From assembly GCA_905214305.1 (NCBI GenBank), contig CAJMLK010000004.1, positions 30,088 to 94,087 on the forward strand: a stretch of 64,000 bases of DNA, written 5' to 3'. The notes under the pieces are model-generated. The model was not told the DNA's origin, searched no databases, and saw nothing but the letters and a program-made list of their open reading frames with translations. Position 1 is the first letter of the stretch. Each line of letters opens with the position of its first letter. This stretch comes from an uncultured bacterium (GTDB taxonomy: Bacteria; Desulfobacterota; Desulfovibrionia; Desulfovibrionales; Desulfovibrionaceae). The position numbers and the translations under genes were made by a program. Shown here piece by piece: positions 9,376-18,189 of this stretch.

Positions 9376-10188
9376 GCGAGAATGCCCCAGCACAACTTCC
9401 GCTTCGGGGTGCGCCTGACGCAGTGCCTCATGCATGGCGGCTGCGTCCGCAAACGCGCGGAAGGGGCCGATGCGTTCGTCACCCATGGCGGCATTGTAGC
9501 GCACGTAATATGCCTGATCTGCCTGCAGAGGGGTGCCGCTTTCGTCGCTGACCACCTCAAGTTCCACCTTGCCCACGCCGCGCTTGCCAAGGTCAAGTTG
9601 CTGGGCAGCGGCAAAAGAAAGGTCGATGATGCGACCACGCACAAAGGGGCCCCGGTCAGTCACGCAAACCATGACACTCTTGCCGTTTTCCTGATCGGTC
9701 ACGCGGACGACAGTGCCCATGGGCAGAGTGCGGTGGGCGGCTGTGAAGGTATACATGTCGTAGTTCAGACCGCTGGCAGTGGCGCCACCGTGAAAGTCAC
9801 GGCCGTACCACGAGGCCTTGCCGCTGAAAACTTCGCTCTGCTGGGCGCGTTTGAGCCATATGTCGCGGCTGTCGACGCTTTGTTCAGAGACGGTTTTGCT
9901 TTTGGAAGACTTTGCCGCCTTGCCGCCTTTGGCGTTTCTGGTCGCCTTGTCGGACTTGGCTGTTTTGCCTGATTGGCTGCCTGACGCAGCTTTTTTGCTT
10001 TTTTCAGACTTGGTCTGGCGTGCGTCAGCTGATTTTTTTCCAGCTTTGGAGGCGGCGGAAGCGGATGCGTTTGAAGAGAGTTCAGCGGAAGGAGCGCTTG
10101 CAGAAGCCGCGTCGGCTTTCATGGGGGCGGCCAATAGCATACATGCGACCGCAACCGCCAGCATGGAAGGCCAGCGTGAATACTTCAT
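9373..10188 (-). CDS. rlpA: RlpA-like double-psi beta-barrel septal lytic transglycosylase/lipoprotein family
   Basis: 271 residues. A signal peptide (MKYSRWPSMLAVAVACMLLA) is followed by an Ala/Ser/Lys-rich low-complexity spacer (about 25-110) and then an RlpA double-psi barrel: GKASWYGRDFHGGATASG, TAAHRTLPMGTVVRV and CVTDRGPFVRGRIIDLS. RlpA cleaves glycan strands lacking stem peptides in some Gram-negatives. The C-terminal SPOR domain is not obvious; the tail (YYVRYNAAMGDE...) could be a short divergent one. Two ATGs lie six bases apart; the second (10188) is chosen because AAGGA at 10195-10199 would touch the first. No lipobox is clear. Confidence 0.82.
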   Translation of the reverse strand: MKYSRWPSMLAVAVACMLLAAPMKADAASASAPSAELSSNASASAASKAGKKSADARQTKSEKSKKAASGSQSGKTAKSDKATRNAKGGKAAKSSKSKTVSEQSVDSRDIWLKRAQQSEVFSGKASWYGRDFHGGATASGLNYDMYTFTAAHRTLPMGTVVRVTDQENGKSVMVCVTDRGPFVRGRIIDLSFAAAQQLDLGKRGVGKVELEVVSDESGTPLQADQAYYVRYNAAMGDERIGPFRAFADAAAMHEALRQAHPEAEVVLGHSR

Positions 10189-10542
10189 GATCATTCCTTG
10201 GTTACAGTTCGAGGCTGTCCGGCGGATGCCGGGCGGACCACGCCCGTGGCCCTGACCCCGGAGACTCTCCAGTGACGGCGAAAGCGCCTTGCGCTCCTGA
10301 CCAGTCCGTCTCGTTGGGGGATGCCTTTTCTTGATGGGGCAATATACCGTAATAAAAACTTCGGTGTCAAACTGACAAAAGTATTTAATTCAATATGTTA
10401 TCATCAATTTTTTTCTAGACAAATGCTAGAGAGGCGCAAACAGGACATTGCATATTGCCTGGCATATTTACGGGGCGCGGTAAAAAAGTCCGTCATGGTG
10501 AACGAAAACAGCGGTCTGCAGCCAGAAAACACGAACAAAAAA
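10189..10542. other. AT-richer gap upstream of rlpA, little recognisable
   Basis: This holds the divergent-looking upstream region of rlpA and an 85-codon plus-strand open frame (10321-10578) that resembles nothing known and runs through a minus-strand terminator, so I do not call it a gene. AT-rich stretch 10345-10420 could contain the rlpA promoter. Confidence 0.4.
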
Positions 10543-10569
10543 AGAGCAATGTCTGATCAACATTGCTCT
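10536..10569 (-). terminator. Rho-independent terminator of the tsaB operon
   Basis: Arms AGAGCAATGT (10543-10552) and ACATTGCTCT (10560-10569) with a 7-base loop. On the minus strand the hairpin is followed by seven T (A-run 10536-10542). It closes the pyrH-to-tsaB region. Confidence 0.7.
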
Positions 10570-10576
10570 GACGTCT

Positions 10577-10702
10577 AGAGCATTTAACACTTGAAATGCT
10601 CGATTACGGCAGGCAAAAGCCTGCCTTCTCGCATTTCGTGGCAAGGATTTTCAAGAAAATCCTTGCAGAGCAGTTAACTCATTTCATTCGTTAACTGCTC
10701 TA
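10577..10702. repeat. Dispersed intergenic repeat type B, complete copy
   Basis: Both ends read TAGAGC facing inward. Inside are GGCAGGCAAAAGCCTGCC (hairpin), AAGGATTTTCAAGAAAATCCTT (near-perfect palindrome) and GTTAACTCATTTCATTCGTTAAC (hairpin). Best copy of this type in the window; others at 2018-2125, 9264-9375 and 33418-33527. Confidence 0.75.
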
Positions 10703-10930
10703 TTGGGCCGAGGGTGCGCAGGGGCCTGCTGCCGCTTGGCCCCGAGCGTGTGGAAACGCTGTTTGGTCTGCGGCTGTGCATCTTTGCAGTCTTGCCCCGT
10801 GGGTTGTCTGCCTCGTTTGGCTCTGGCCGGGCCAGCTTCGTCTTGCTTGGGGCTGTCCGGCCTGCTCGGACCCGTGTACTGGTGCGTGCGGCAGCAACCA
10901 GAGGGCGGTGTCGTGGCGGCGGTGCTTCAT
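10700..10930 (-). CDS. Small uncertain ORF overlapping tsaB stop
   Basis: 76 codons beginning ATGA over the tsaB stop and ending at the TAG of the type B repeat. The product is Arg/Ala/Pro/Gln-rich with no recognisable domain. Translational coupling to tsaB is possible, but the composition is what any GC-rich frame gives, and I would not be surprised if it is not expressed. Confidence 0.2.
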   Translation of the reverse strand: MKHRRHDTALWLLPHAPVHGSEQAGQPQARRSWPGQSQTRQTTHGARLQRCTAADQTAFPHARGQAAAGPCAPSAQ

Positions 10931-11808
10931 ATATCGCTGCGCGGCGGCCGACGCAGCAGCAGTTCCAGAGCGGCGGTGGCCGTTTCGCTTGTAAGCCCCT
11001 GCCGTGGAGCCAGCTGGGGCAGGTTTTCCACCGCGTCACAGGGGCGCACATAAAAAGGTTCGGGGTCGGTGTTGGTGTATTCGCCGTGTCTGGCAAGCAG
11101 GCACAGGGACTGGATGTCAGGATTTACCAGATCATCCAGCGCTGTCACCGGCGCGGCCTCGGTGGCGACATCATAGTGGCTGCCATCCGGGGAAGGGCGC
11201 AGGGGGTCCAGCGGAGAAAAGGCGGCGGCGTTGCGGGCAAGGCCGCTGCCACAGGCCCAGACAATGCGGCTGCCTGCCGGAACACCCTGGGGCAGGGGCG
11301 CTGTGCGGCTGTCCAGAATGCGGGCAAGGGCTTCCTGCGGCGTGCACAGCTCGACCGGAGCCAGCGGCTGTGCCGGAATCATGGGGCCATAGGATAAGAA
11401 AAGCTGACAGTGTACAAGATTGCGCCGGGCATGGGTGATGGCCCATACGGGCGCACCGAAAAGAAGCTGGCGTCGCTGCACGGCGGTAGTGGCAAGGGCC
11501 TGCATGTAGTCCAGCCCGGCTACGCCGGCTTTTCCGGCCCTGCGCAAGGCGGCCGCCGTGGCCAGCACAAGCCGTATGCCCGTGAAGGAGCCTGGCCCGC
11601 GCACGCAGGCCAGACGCCTGAAATCGGCGGGGCGTATATCAAGAGCCGTGCAGATATTGTCCAGCGCCGGAGCGAGAATTTCCGTGGCGCGGTCAGCCCT
11701 GCGCCACTCCTGAGCGCAGAGCAGCTTTTCGTCATCGGTGACGATGATCTGCAGCACGCCCTCGGCAGCATTGAGAACAAGTTCAAGCCCGGTGGAATAT
11801 GCGCTCAT
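10927..11808 (-). CDS. tsaB: tRNA threonylcarbamoyladenosine biosynthesis protein TsaB
   Basis: 293-residue ASKHA-fold protein with the diagnostic CVRGPGSFTGIRLVLATAAA segment. TsaB scaffolds TsaD and TsaE, which transfer threonylcarbamoyl to A37 of ANN-decoding tRNAs. It is about 60 residues longer than E. coli TsaB, mostly in the C-terminal half. GGGAGCGG precedes the ATG. The start overlaps the rseP stop by four bases, so it is the last clear gene of the dxr-rseP-tsaB block. Confidence 0.9.
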   Translation of the reverse strand: MSAYSTGLELVLNAAEGVLQIIVTDDEKLLCAQEWRRADRATEILAPALDNICTALDIRPADFRRLACVRGPGSFTGIRLVLATAAALRRAGKAGVAGLDYMQALATTAVQRRQLLFGAPVWAITHARRNLVHCQLFLSYGPMIPAQPLAPVELCTPQEALARILDSRTAPLPQGVPAGSRIVWACGSGLARNAAAFSPLDPLRPSPDGSHYDVATEAAPVTALDDLVNPDIQSLCLLARHGEYTNTDPEPFYVRPCDAVENLPQLAPRQGLTSETATAALELLLRRPPRSDI

Positions 11809-13007
11809 GATCCGCTCCCGAACCAGCCGGCCCCCTTCACGATACGCCAGATGTCATTATAGGTTGCCAGCAGCATGAGTGTTACCAGCAGGGCCAGACC
11901 GACCCGCATGGCATAGTCCTGCACCCTGGCGTTGACCGGGCGGCGGAAGATCATTTCCCACAGGCAAAAGACGATCTGGCCGCCGTCAAGCACGGGAATG
12001 GGCAGGAGGTTGAGTACCCCCAGGTTGATGCTGATAAGCGCGGCCAGAGCCAGCAGCCCGGCCATGCCTTCATGGGCCTGTTTGCCCACCATCTGCATGA
12101 TCATGATGGGGCCACCCACCTGATCAAGGGGAACCACCCGTTCAATCAGCTTTACAAAACTTTTCCACGTCAGTGCAAGCATGTTTGATGTCTGGCTGGC
12201 CCCGGCCACGGCAGCGCCCCAGAAGCCGTGTTCCACAAGGCGCGCGGCTCCGGTGTTGCGTATGCCCACAAGCCAGGCTTTTTCGTCTTCACCGAAAATG
12301 GTTTTGCGTACGGCCATTTCGGGCGTGATTTCTACGGTCAGCAGGCTCGGGGGCATGTCGCCGGTCTTGTCGAGGGCCTTGTCCGCTGCCTGAGCGGCAC
12401 TGTCCTGCCCAGCAGCGGCACTGTCCCCGGTGGGGGTGACGGCGCCTTGCGACCTGTGGGGGCGCTTCAGCTCCACGCGCAGGGGCTGGCCGTCGCTGGC
12501 GGCAATGGCATGGGTCATGTCTTCCCAGTCCACAATGGGCTGGCCGTTGATGCTCACGATGGTGTCGCCAGCCTCAACGCCCGCCCTTGCAGCCGGGCCG
12601 TTTTCCACAAGGCCGCCGACCTGGGGCAGCAACTGGGGTGTGCCCCACGCAAAAGCCAGTATCCAGCACAGCAGCCAGGCCAGCAGCATATTGGCAACAG
12701 GCCCGGCAGCCACCACCAGAAGGCGTTGCCAAGCGGGGCGCAGGGAAAAACTTTCTTCGCGGGTAAAGCCTTCGGGCAGTTCGCTGTCGTCCTGTTCGCC
12801 CACCAGAGCCACGTAGCCGCCCAGGGGGATCAGGGACAGAGCGTATTCGGTTTTGCCCCATTTGCGTTTGAGAATTTTGGGGCCGAAGCCAAGGGAAAAG
12901 GTGGAAACACCCATGCCGAATCCACGGGCCACGGCAAAATGCCCCAGTTCGTGAAAAAAGATGAGGCCGCCAAGAACAAGGGTGACTGCAATGATGGTCG
13001 TCAGCAT
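11805..13007 (-). CDS. rseP: RIP zinc metalloprotease RseP (site-2 protease)
   Basis: 400-residue membrane protease. Zinc-binding HELGH sits in the first membrane helix (GGLIFFHELGHFAVARGFG) and the C-terminal NLLPIPVLDGG completes the active site. A single PDZ domain (about 115-175, GVEAGDTIVSINGQPI) is followed by a Ser/Ala/Asp-rich insert of about 35 residues not usual for the family. RseP performs intramembrane cleavage of anti-sigma factors and signal peptide remnants. GGAGAATCC precedes the ATG inside the dxr tail; the genes overlap by seven bases. Confidence 0.93.
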   Translation of the reverse strand: MLTTIIAVTLVLGGLIFFHELGHFAVARGFGMGVSTFSLGFGPKILKRKWGKTEYALSLIPLGGYVALVGEQDDSELPEGFTREESFSLRPAWQRLLVVAAGPVANMLLAWLLCWILAFAWGTPQLLPQVGGLVENGPAARAGVEAGDTIVSINGQPIVDWEDMTHAIAASDGQPLRVELKRPHRSQGAVTPTGDSAAAGQDSAAQAADKALDKTGDMPPSLLTVEITPEMAVRKTIFGEDEKAWLVGIRNTGAARLVEHGFWGAAVAGASQTSNMLALTWKSFVKLIERVVPLDQVGGPIMIMQMVGKQAHEGMAGLLALAALISINLGVLNLLPIPVLDGGQIVFCLWEMIFRRPVNARVQDYAMRVGLALLVTLMLLATYNDIWRIVKGAGWFGSGS

Positions 13008-14332
13008 GCGGATTCTCCGTCGCGGGCCAGTTTGCGCACCAGCTCGCGGCTCTGGCGGTCAAGCTGCGTAATGCGCTCTGCCAGGGTATGGGCCTCGCTG
13101 TGCAGGACGGCCATACCGGTGGAAGCCGGGGCCGAATCCTGATGCAGCGGGGCGCAGAAAGACTGATTTCCCGGTTCTGTGGCGCTGTGCGCCGCCAGAG
13201 CGGCCTCTATCAGCCGGGGGATGTCAAGAAAGGCGCAACTGCCTTCAAGAAAAAGTTCCACGGCGGCCTCATTGGCCGCATTCATGACCACGCAACGTCC
13301 TCCGCGCAGGGCAAGAGAGCGCCGGGCCAGCTCAAGACAGGGAAAAACACCGCTGTCCGGTTCATGAAAAGTGAGGGGGGCGGCTGTGAGGTCAAGGGGC
13401 GGCACGCCCACGGGCAGGCAGCGCGGCCACAGCAGGCAGTTGGCAATGGCAAGGCGCATGTCCGCAGTGCCAAGCTGTGCCAGCTGTGTGCCGTCTTCCA
13501 GTTCCACCAGCGAATGGATGACGGACTGGGGGTGAACCAGTACCTTGATGCGGTCGGGTGCTGCGCCGTAAAGATGGTATGCCTCGATGACCTCAAGCCC
13601 CTTGTTCATGAGGGTGGCCGAATCGATGCTTATCTTGGCGCCCATGCTCCAGTTGGGATGCTTGAGGGCCTGGGCCGGGGTGATGTGGCGCAGCTCCTCA
13701 AGGGACCGGCCCCGGAACGGGCCGCCGCTGGCTGTGAGAATGAGGCGGCGCACTTCCTGTCCGCGCCCTGCCAGGCACTGAAATATGGCATTGTGTTCGG
13801 AATCCACAGGCAGAATCACGGCTCCGGAGCGCGCGCAGATGCGGCGCACCAGATCGCCCGCCAGCACAAGGGATTCCTTGTTGGCAAGGCAGATCACCTT
13901 GCCTGCCAGAGCCGCGGCCAGTGTTCCGGCAAGCCCGGCCGCGCCCACCTGTGCCGAAAGCACGGTGCGCGCCTCAGGCAGGGCAGCCAGCTCGGCGTAG
14001 CCTTCACGTCCGGTCAGGATGCGGGGCGAATAGCCCGACGGCAGCAGACCTTTGAGCCTGACGGCGGCTTCTTCATCAAGCACTGCCAGATGGGAGGGCC
14101 GCCAGCGGTCAGCCTGCTTTGCCAGCAGTTCCACCTGACGGGCACAGGCCAGACCTTCCACGCGAAAGGCCTGCGAATGGCTTTCAACAACAGCAAGGGC
14201 ACTGCAGCCGATGGACCCCGTGGAACCGAGGATGACCAGACCGCGCGGCCATGTGTCGCGCCATGCTTCGTCCGGGGAGCCGGAGATATAGTCTGTGGAA
14301 GGGCCGCCCTGACCCGGCCAGAGATGTGCCAT
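13001..14332 (-). CDS. dxr: 1-deoxy-D-xylulose 5-phosphate reductoisomerase
   Basis: 443 residues, about 40 longer than E. coli Dxr because of an N-terminal extension before the NADPH motif GSTGSIG. Also visible are LANKESLV, the metal-ligand region VDSEHNAIFQCL, TASGGPFR and HPNWSMGAKISIDSATLMNKG. It converts DXP to MEP, the committed step of the non-mevalonate isoprenoid pathway, feeding UppS two genes upstream. AGGA seven bases before the ATG supports the long start. A 406-base gap carrying a repeat separates it from cdsA. Confidence 0.94.
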   Translation of the reverse strand: MAHLWPGQGGPSTDYISGSPDEAWRDTWPRGLVILGSTGSIGCSALAVVESHSQAFRVEGLACARQVELLAKQADRWRPSHLAVLDEEAAVRLKGLLPSGYSPRILTGREGYAELAALPEARTVLSAQVGAAGLAGTLAAALAGKVICLANKESLVLAGDLVRRICARSGAVILPVDSEHNAIFQCLAGRGQEVRRLILTASGGPFRGRSLEELRHITPAQALKHPNWSMGAKISIDSATLMNKGLEVIEAYHLYGAAPDRIKVLVHPQSVIHSLVELEDGTQLAQLGTADMRLAIANCLLWPRCLPVGVPPLDLTAAPLTFHEPDSGVFPCLELARRSLALRGGRCVVMNAANEAAVELFLEGSCAFLDIPRLIEAALAAHSATEPGNQSFCAPLHQDSAPASTGMAVLHSEAHTLAERITQLDRQSRELVRKLARDGESAC

Positions 14333-14553
14333 GTCTGCATCCTGTGCGTGCCGCCGTGTACGGTGGCTGTTTTATGGGCAGGCGACTTGCCCATAAGAAA
14401 AGATAGGTCTGGTGGCAAAAAAATCAAGCGGCCCCGTGCGGGGGCCGCCCGAAATGGCGCGGCCAGAGCCGGAAACCACAAAACACACGTTGCGAAGCCG
14501 GGCATCAGCCCGGAAAATCTGTCGCTCTTTCGGGCCGGAGCGGACGTGTCGCA
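14333..14553. other. dxr-cdsA gap, unique part
   Basis: No gene is seen. The segment carries C/G-rich sequence with a short GGCAGGCGACTTGCC hairpin (about 14378-14393) and a GCGGCCCCGTGCGGGGGCCGC hairpin (about 14429-14449) before the type A repeat begins. Confidence 0.4.
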
Positions 14554-14740
14554 AACTTTGAGAATGTACATTCTCAAAGTTCAAGCCACGCTCGCTTTGA
14601 TGCTTGACCGCGCAAGCAGGCAGTTCTGCTGTCATCATCCGTAACTTCCCTTGTCGTAAGGGCTGAAGCTGCGCTTGCATTTTTGCGGCGGGCCACTGCT
14701 CACGCAGCCGCCAGAGCAATTTCAAAGTGTTAAATGCTCT
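14554..14740. repeat. Dispersed intergenic repeat type A, full-length copy
   Basis: Begins with a perfect 28-base palindrome at 14554-14581 (half-site AACTTTGAGAATGT) and ends with a hairpin whose arms are AGAGCAATTT and AAATGCTCT-like (14713-14740). The cdsA stop codon TAG (minus strand) is the last triplet. Close copies at 29944-30081 and 40872-41048. Confidence 0.8.
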
Positions 14741-15557
14741 AAAAGAAGAAAAACCACTGGTCAACGACGGCCACCATCGGCATGGCAAAGAGCAGGCTGT
14801 CTGCCCGGTCCAGCACGCCGCCGTGCCCCGGCAGCAGATGGCCGGAGTCTTTTACGTTGACCGAACGCTTGAGGGCTGACTCAAACAGGTCGCCCACCTG
14901 AGCAAAGGCGTTGACGGCGATGCCCAGAAGGGCAAAGGACAGCCAGCCTGTCTTGCCGTAGACCTCGCCGTAGATGGCGCAAAAAATCACGCAGGCCACC
15001 AGACTGCCCACGGCGCCTTCGGAGCTTTTCTTGGGGCTGACGCGGGGCCACAGCTTGTGATGGCCGAAGCGCGTGCCCACAAAATAGGCGGCGGTATCGG
15101 AAATTGCCACGGCGGCAATGACGAAGATGAGCTTGGTGGTGGAAAGATAGGTGGCCGGCAGGAGCAGCAGCGGCACATAGGCCAGCCCGGCCATGAAAAT
15201 GCCGCTGGAAACAAAGGCATTGTCTTCTTCAACAACGTCCCAGCGGAAGAGAAAACTCATGGCCGAAAGAACAAAGCCCGCGCCAAGGCACACCAGAGCG
15301 TCCTGCGGGCGGTTCATCCAGGTGAGGCAAAGCATGCCCCAGCCCAGGCCGATGGCGCACACGCGACTGGTAATACGCTCTCCGGGACCCCAGAAGAGAG
15401 AATAGAATTCCCAAAGGCCCAGAGCCGATACCAGCAGAATGACGAACAGCAGGGGCCAGCCCCGCAGCCAGAGCACCAGCAACAGCACTGCGGCCAGCAA
15501 TATGCCGGTTATGATGCGGCGGATGTCGATGGGATTGGCGGTGGGTTCAATGGGCAT
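14739..15557 (-). CDS. cdsA: Phosphatidate cytidylyltransferase CdsA
   Basis: 272-residue polytopic membrane enzyme (about seven or eight helices). It ends with the CdsA signature: ALKRSVNVKDSGHLLPGHGG followed by VLDRADS. It makes CDP-diacylglycerol from CTP and phosphatidate, the precursor for all phospholipid head groups. Start overlaps the uppS end by 11 bases. The C-terminus WFFFF runs straight to a TAG supplied by the flanking repeat. Confidence 0.93.
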   Translation of the reverse strand: MPIEPTANPIDIRRIITGILLAAVLLLVLWLRGWPLLFVILLVSALGLWEFYSLFWGPGERITSRVCAIGLGWGMLCLTWMNRPQDALVCLGAGFVLSAMSFLFRWDVVEEDNAFVSSGIFMAGLAYVPLLLLPATYLSTTKLIFVIAAVAISDTAAYFVGTRFGHHKLWPRVSPKKSSEGAVGSLVACVIFCAIYGEVYGKTGWLSFALLGIAVNAFAQVGDLFESALKRSVNVKDSGHLLPGHGGVLDRADSLLFAMPMVAVVDQWFFFF

Positions 15558-16389
15558 CTATTTGCTCCTGTGTTTTGCCATAGCGGCGCGACCGCGCGGC
15601 GTATGCTTCCAGTGCCAGGCGCAGCTGCGCGGCGTCAAAATCGGGCCATGCCACCTGGGTGAAATACAGTTCACTGTAAGCGCACTGGTACAGCAGGTAG
15701 TTGCTCAGGCGCTGCTCGCCGCTGGTACGGATGAGCAGGTCCGGGTCGGGCTGACCTGCGGTGTACAGACGCTGTGCCAGACTTTCTTCAGTGATGTCTT
15801 CGGGCCGTGCGCCGTCATGCAGAAAGGACCGCATGGCGCGCACCAGTTCGGCCCGCGAGCCGTAGTTGAGAGCCAGGTTCAAAACCATATGCGGGCCGTC
15901 AGCCGTGCGCTTTATGGCATGGCGCAGGGCCGTGCGCTGCGCCAGCGGCAGGCCGTCCAGATCGCCCAGCACCTTGAGGGCTATGCCCTGTTCTTCAAGG
16001 CGGGGCAGTTCGCGGCGCAAAAATTCCAGCAGCAGTGAAAAGAGGGCGCTTATTTCCGCCTTGGGGCGGTTCCAGTTTTCGCTGGAAAACGTATACAGCG
16101 TCAGGTGGCGTATGCCCAGCCTGCGGCATTCGGTCACCACCGCCCGCACGGCCTCGGCCCCGGCCTTGTGCCCTGCCTCGCGGGGCAGGCCGCGCGCCTG
16201 CGCCCAGCGACCGTTGCCGTCCATGATAATTGCAAGATGGACGGGCAGTTGCGCGACCGGAAGGTCATCGGCGCGGGCAAATTCCCGGCCGTCCTCGGCT
16301 GCGGGCTTGGCAGCGGACGTTCCGGCGGCTGCGTCGTCCGCCTGTATGCAGGGCTTCTGCCCCGGCAGGAGCGTGTCGTGTGGGGTCAT
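15547..16389 (-). CDS. uppS: Isoprenyl (undecaprenyl) diphosphate synthase
   Basis: 280 residues; the catalytic core begins at HLAIIMDGNGRWA (catalytic Asp) and includes RTSGEQRLSNYLLYQCAYSE, the IPP-binding region. A ~45-residue Ala-rich N-terminal extension precedes it; the real start could be further in, since the ribosome site before 16389 is weak. It condenses IPP onto FPP to make C55-PP, the carrier for peptidoglycan and O-antigen. Confidence 0.92.
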   Translation of the reverse strand: MTPHDTLLPGQKPCIQADDAAAGTSAAKPAAEDGREFARADDLPVAQLPVHLAIIMDGNGRWAQARGLPREAGHKAGAEAVRAVVTECRRLGIRHLTLYTFSSENWNRPKAEISALFSLLLEFLRRELPRLEEQGIALKVLGDLDGLPLAQRTALRHAIKRTADGPHMVLNLALNYGSRAELVRAMRSFLHDGARPEDITEESLAQRLYTAGQPDPDLLIRTSGEQRLSNYLLYQCAYSELYFTQVAWPDFDAAQLRLALEAYAARSRRYGKTQEQIDAH

Positions 16390-16511
16390 TGCTGCTCAGC
16401 CTGTATAAAAATGCTGCCCGGCCCTGCGGTGTGGATTTTCAGATAAAAACACACCAGCGCCGGAACGCGCCGCCCCCGCCCCGCTGTAGCAGAAACGCGA
16501 CGGGCGCGGCT

Positions 16512-16531
16512 CGTGGCGGATAGCCGCCACG
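16512..16531. terminator. Hairpin directly after frr
   Basis: Arms CGTGGCGG and CCGCCACG with loop ATAG, abutting the frr stop. No T-run, so more likely an mRNA-stabilising or weak termination structure. Confidence 0.35.
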
Positions 16532-16532
16532 G

Positions 16533-17093
16533 CTAGATTTCCATGATTTCCTTTTCTTTGCCGGCGCAGCGCTTGTCCACTTCGGCGACGTACCTGTCGG
16601 TAAGCTTCTGCACATCGTCAGTGGCCCGCTTTTGCTCGTCTTCGGTAATGGTCTTTTCTTTTTCCAGCTTTTTCAGGCTGTCATTGGCGTCGCGGCGCAC
16701 GTTGCGCACGGCCACCTTGGCCTCTTCGCTGTACTTGCGCGCAACCTTGCCCAGTTCTTTGCGGCGCTCTTCGGTGAGGGGGGGCATGACAATGCGGATG
16801 AGCTTGCCATCGTTGACGGGCGTAAGGCCAAGGTCAGACTTGAGGATGGCTTTTTCGATCAGGGCAATGCCGCCCTTGTCCCAGGGCTGGATGGTCAGGG
16901 TGCGGCTGTCGGGCACAGCTATGGAGGCCATCTGGCTGATGGGCGTGGGCGTTCCATAGTAGTCGGCCTTTATGCCGTCCACAAGGGCTGTGGTGGCGCG
17001 GCCGGTGCGCAGTTTGGCAAAGTCGCGGTCAAGAGCGGCAAGGGCTTTTTCCATGCGGTCTTCGGCATCAAGAAGGATGCTGTCGATATCCAT
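16533..17093 (-). CDS. frr: Ribosome recycling factor
   Basis: 186 residues, the standard length. Conserved FAKLRTGRAT, YYGTPTPISQMA and the C-terminal helix with VRNVRRDAND are all present. With EF-G it splits post-termination ribosomes. AAGGAG lies nine bases before the ATG. It sits between pyrH and uppS in the order conserved across proteobacteria. Confidence 0.96.
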   Translation of the reverse strand: MDIDSILLDAEDRMEKALAALDRDFAKLRTGRATTALVDGIKADYYGTPTPISQMASIAVPDSRTLTIQPWDKGGIALIEKAILKSDLGLTPVNDGKLIRIVMPPLTEERRKELGKVARKYSEEAKVAVRNVRRDANDSLKKLEKEKTITEDEQKRATDDVQKLTDRYVAEVDKRCAGKEKEIMEI

Positions 17094-17328
17094 AAATTAT
17101 TCTCCTTGGGGCTGCGGCCTGCGGCCTGTTCCTTTGGGGATGGCGCTGCGCCTCCCTTTGCAAAAAAATCCGGGACGGTCTGATGTTCAAAAATCCAGAC
17201 CGCCCGGCACGGTTGCATATTCACGCCTTCTGACATTTGCGCAAAGTCTGGCCACCGGCTCGGGCAGATATGCCTGACCGGAGGCCGGAGCCTCTCGCTT
17301 TGGTGTCACAGGCTCATGCGCGTCTGCC

Positions 17329-18042
17329 TCAGCAGTTGCGCACGATGGTTCCCACGGGTTCACCCATGACGGCACGCTGGATGTCGCCGCCGAACATGCG
17401 GCAGACAATGATGGGCACATTGTTGTCGCGCACCAGAGCAAAGGCCGTGGCATCCATGACGCCCAGATGGCGGGCCAGTGTTTCATCGTAGCTTATGGTA
17501 TCAAACTTGACGGCATCGCTGTGCTTGGTGGGGTCCTTGTCGTAGATGCCGTCGACCTTGGTGGCCTTGATGATGGCATCGCACTTGAGTTCCATGCCAC
17601 GCAGCACCGCCGTGGTGTCGGTGGTGAAATAGGGATTGCCCGTACCGGCGGCGCAGATGACCACACGGCCTTTTTCCATATGGCGCAGAGCGCGGCGGCG
17701 AATGAACGGCTCGCACACTTCCTGCATGGTGATGGCCGAAAGCACGCGCGTGGGATAGCCCTGCTTTTCCAGCATGTCCTGCACGGCCAGAGCATTCAGC
17801 ACCGTGGCCAGCATGCCCATATAGTCAGCCGATGAACGCTCCATGCCTTTGGCCGAGCCGGAAAGGCCGCGAAAAATATTGCCGCCGCCGATAACCAGAG
17901 CCATTTCCACGCCCATTGCGAGCACAGTGCCTATTTCGCGGCATATTTCGGCCACGGTATCGGGGTTGATGCCGGTCTTGTTGGAGCCTGCAAGGGCTTC
18001 GCCGCTCAGTTTGAGCAGAACTCGCTTGTATGTCAGTGACAT
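17329..18042 (-). CDS. pyrH: Uridylate kinase
   Basis: 237-residue hexameric UMP kinase of the amino-acid-kinase fold. KRVLLKLSGEALAG (phosphate loop), GGGNIFRG and the DTTAVLRGMEL segment are typical. It phosphorylates UMP to UDP. First gene of the pyrH-frr-uppS-cdsA-dxr-rseP-tsaB run; a strong terminator at 18117-18149 isolates it from the upstream operon. Confidence 0.96.
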   Translation of the reverse strand: MSLTYKRVLLKLSGEALAGSNKTGINPDTVAEICREIGTVLAMGVEMALVIGGGNIFRGLSGSAKGMERSSADYMGMLATVLNALAVQDMLEKQGYPTRVLSAITMQEVCEPFIRRRALRHMEKGRVVICAAGTGNPYFTTDTTAVLRGMELKCDAIIKATKVDGIYDKDPTKHSDAVKFDTISYDETLARHLGVMDATAFALVRDNNVPIIVCRMFGGDIQRAVMGEPVGTIVRNC

Positions 18043-18116
18043 GTATCCGCCTTCGTCTGGATGGGGGGCCCGTATGAGGGCCGTTTTGCTGTGGAGTGCC
18101 CGCAGTGCGCGGGCGT

Positions 18117-18149
18117 GAAAAAACGGGACCGGGCCTCCCCGGGCCCGTT
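18117..18149 (-). terminator. Rho-independent terminator of the azlCD/DUF4911 operon
   Basis: Arms AACGGGACCGGG (18122-18133) and CCCGGGCCCGTT (18138-18149), one mismatch in 12, four-base loop, followed on the minus strand by six T. Confidence 0.82.
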
Positions 18150-18189
18150 CTCCCGCAACAGGGCTTTCATAACAGAAAATGTGGCTATC

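Noticed and set aside
10321..10578. 85-codon plus-strand ORF ending at a repeat TAG
   Set aside because: No ribosome site or similarity, and it overlaps a good minus-strand terminator; the repeat supplies a TAG to any frame entering it.
13088..14644. 518-codon plus-strand open frame across dxr
   Set aside because: Shadow of dxr, running through a repeat; no recognisable motifs.
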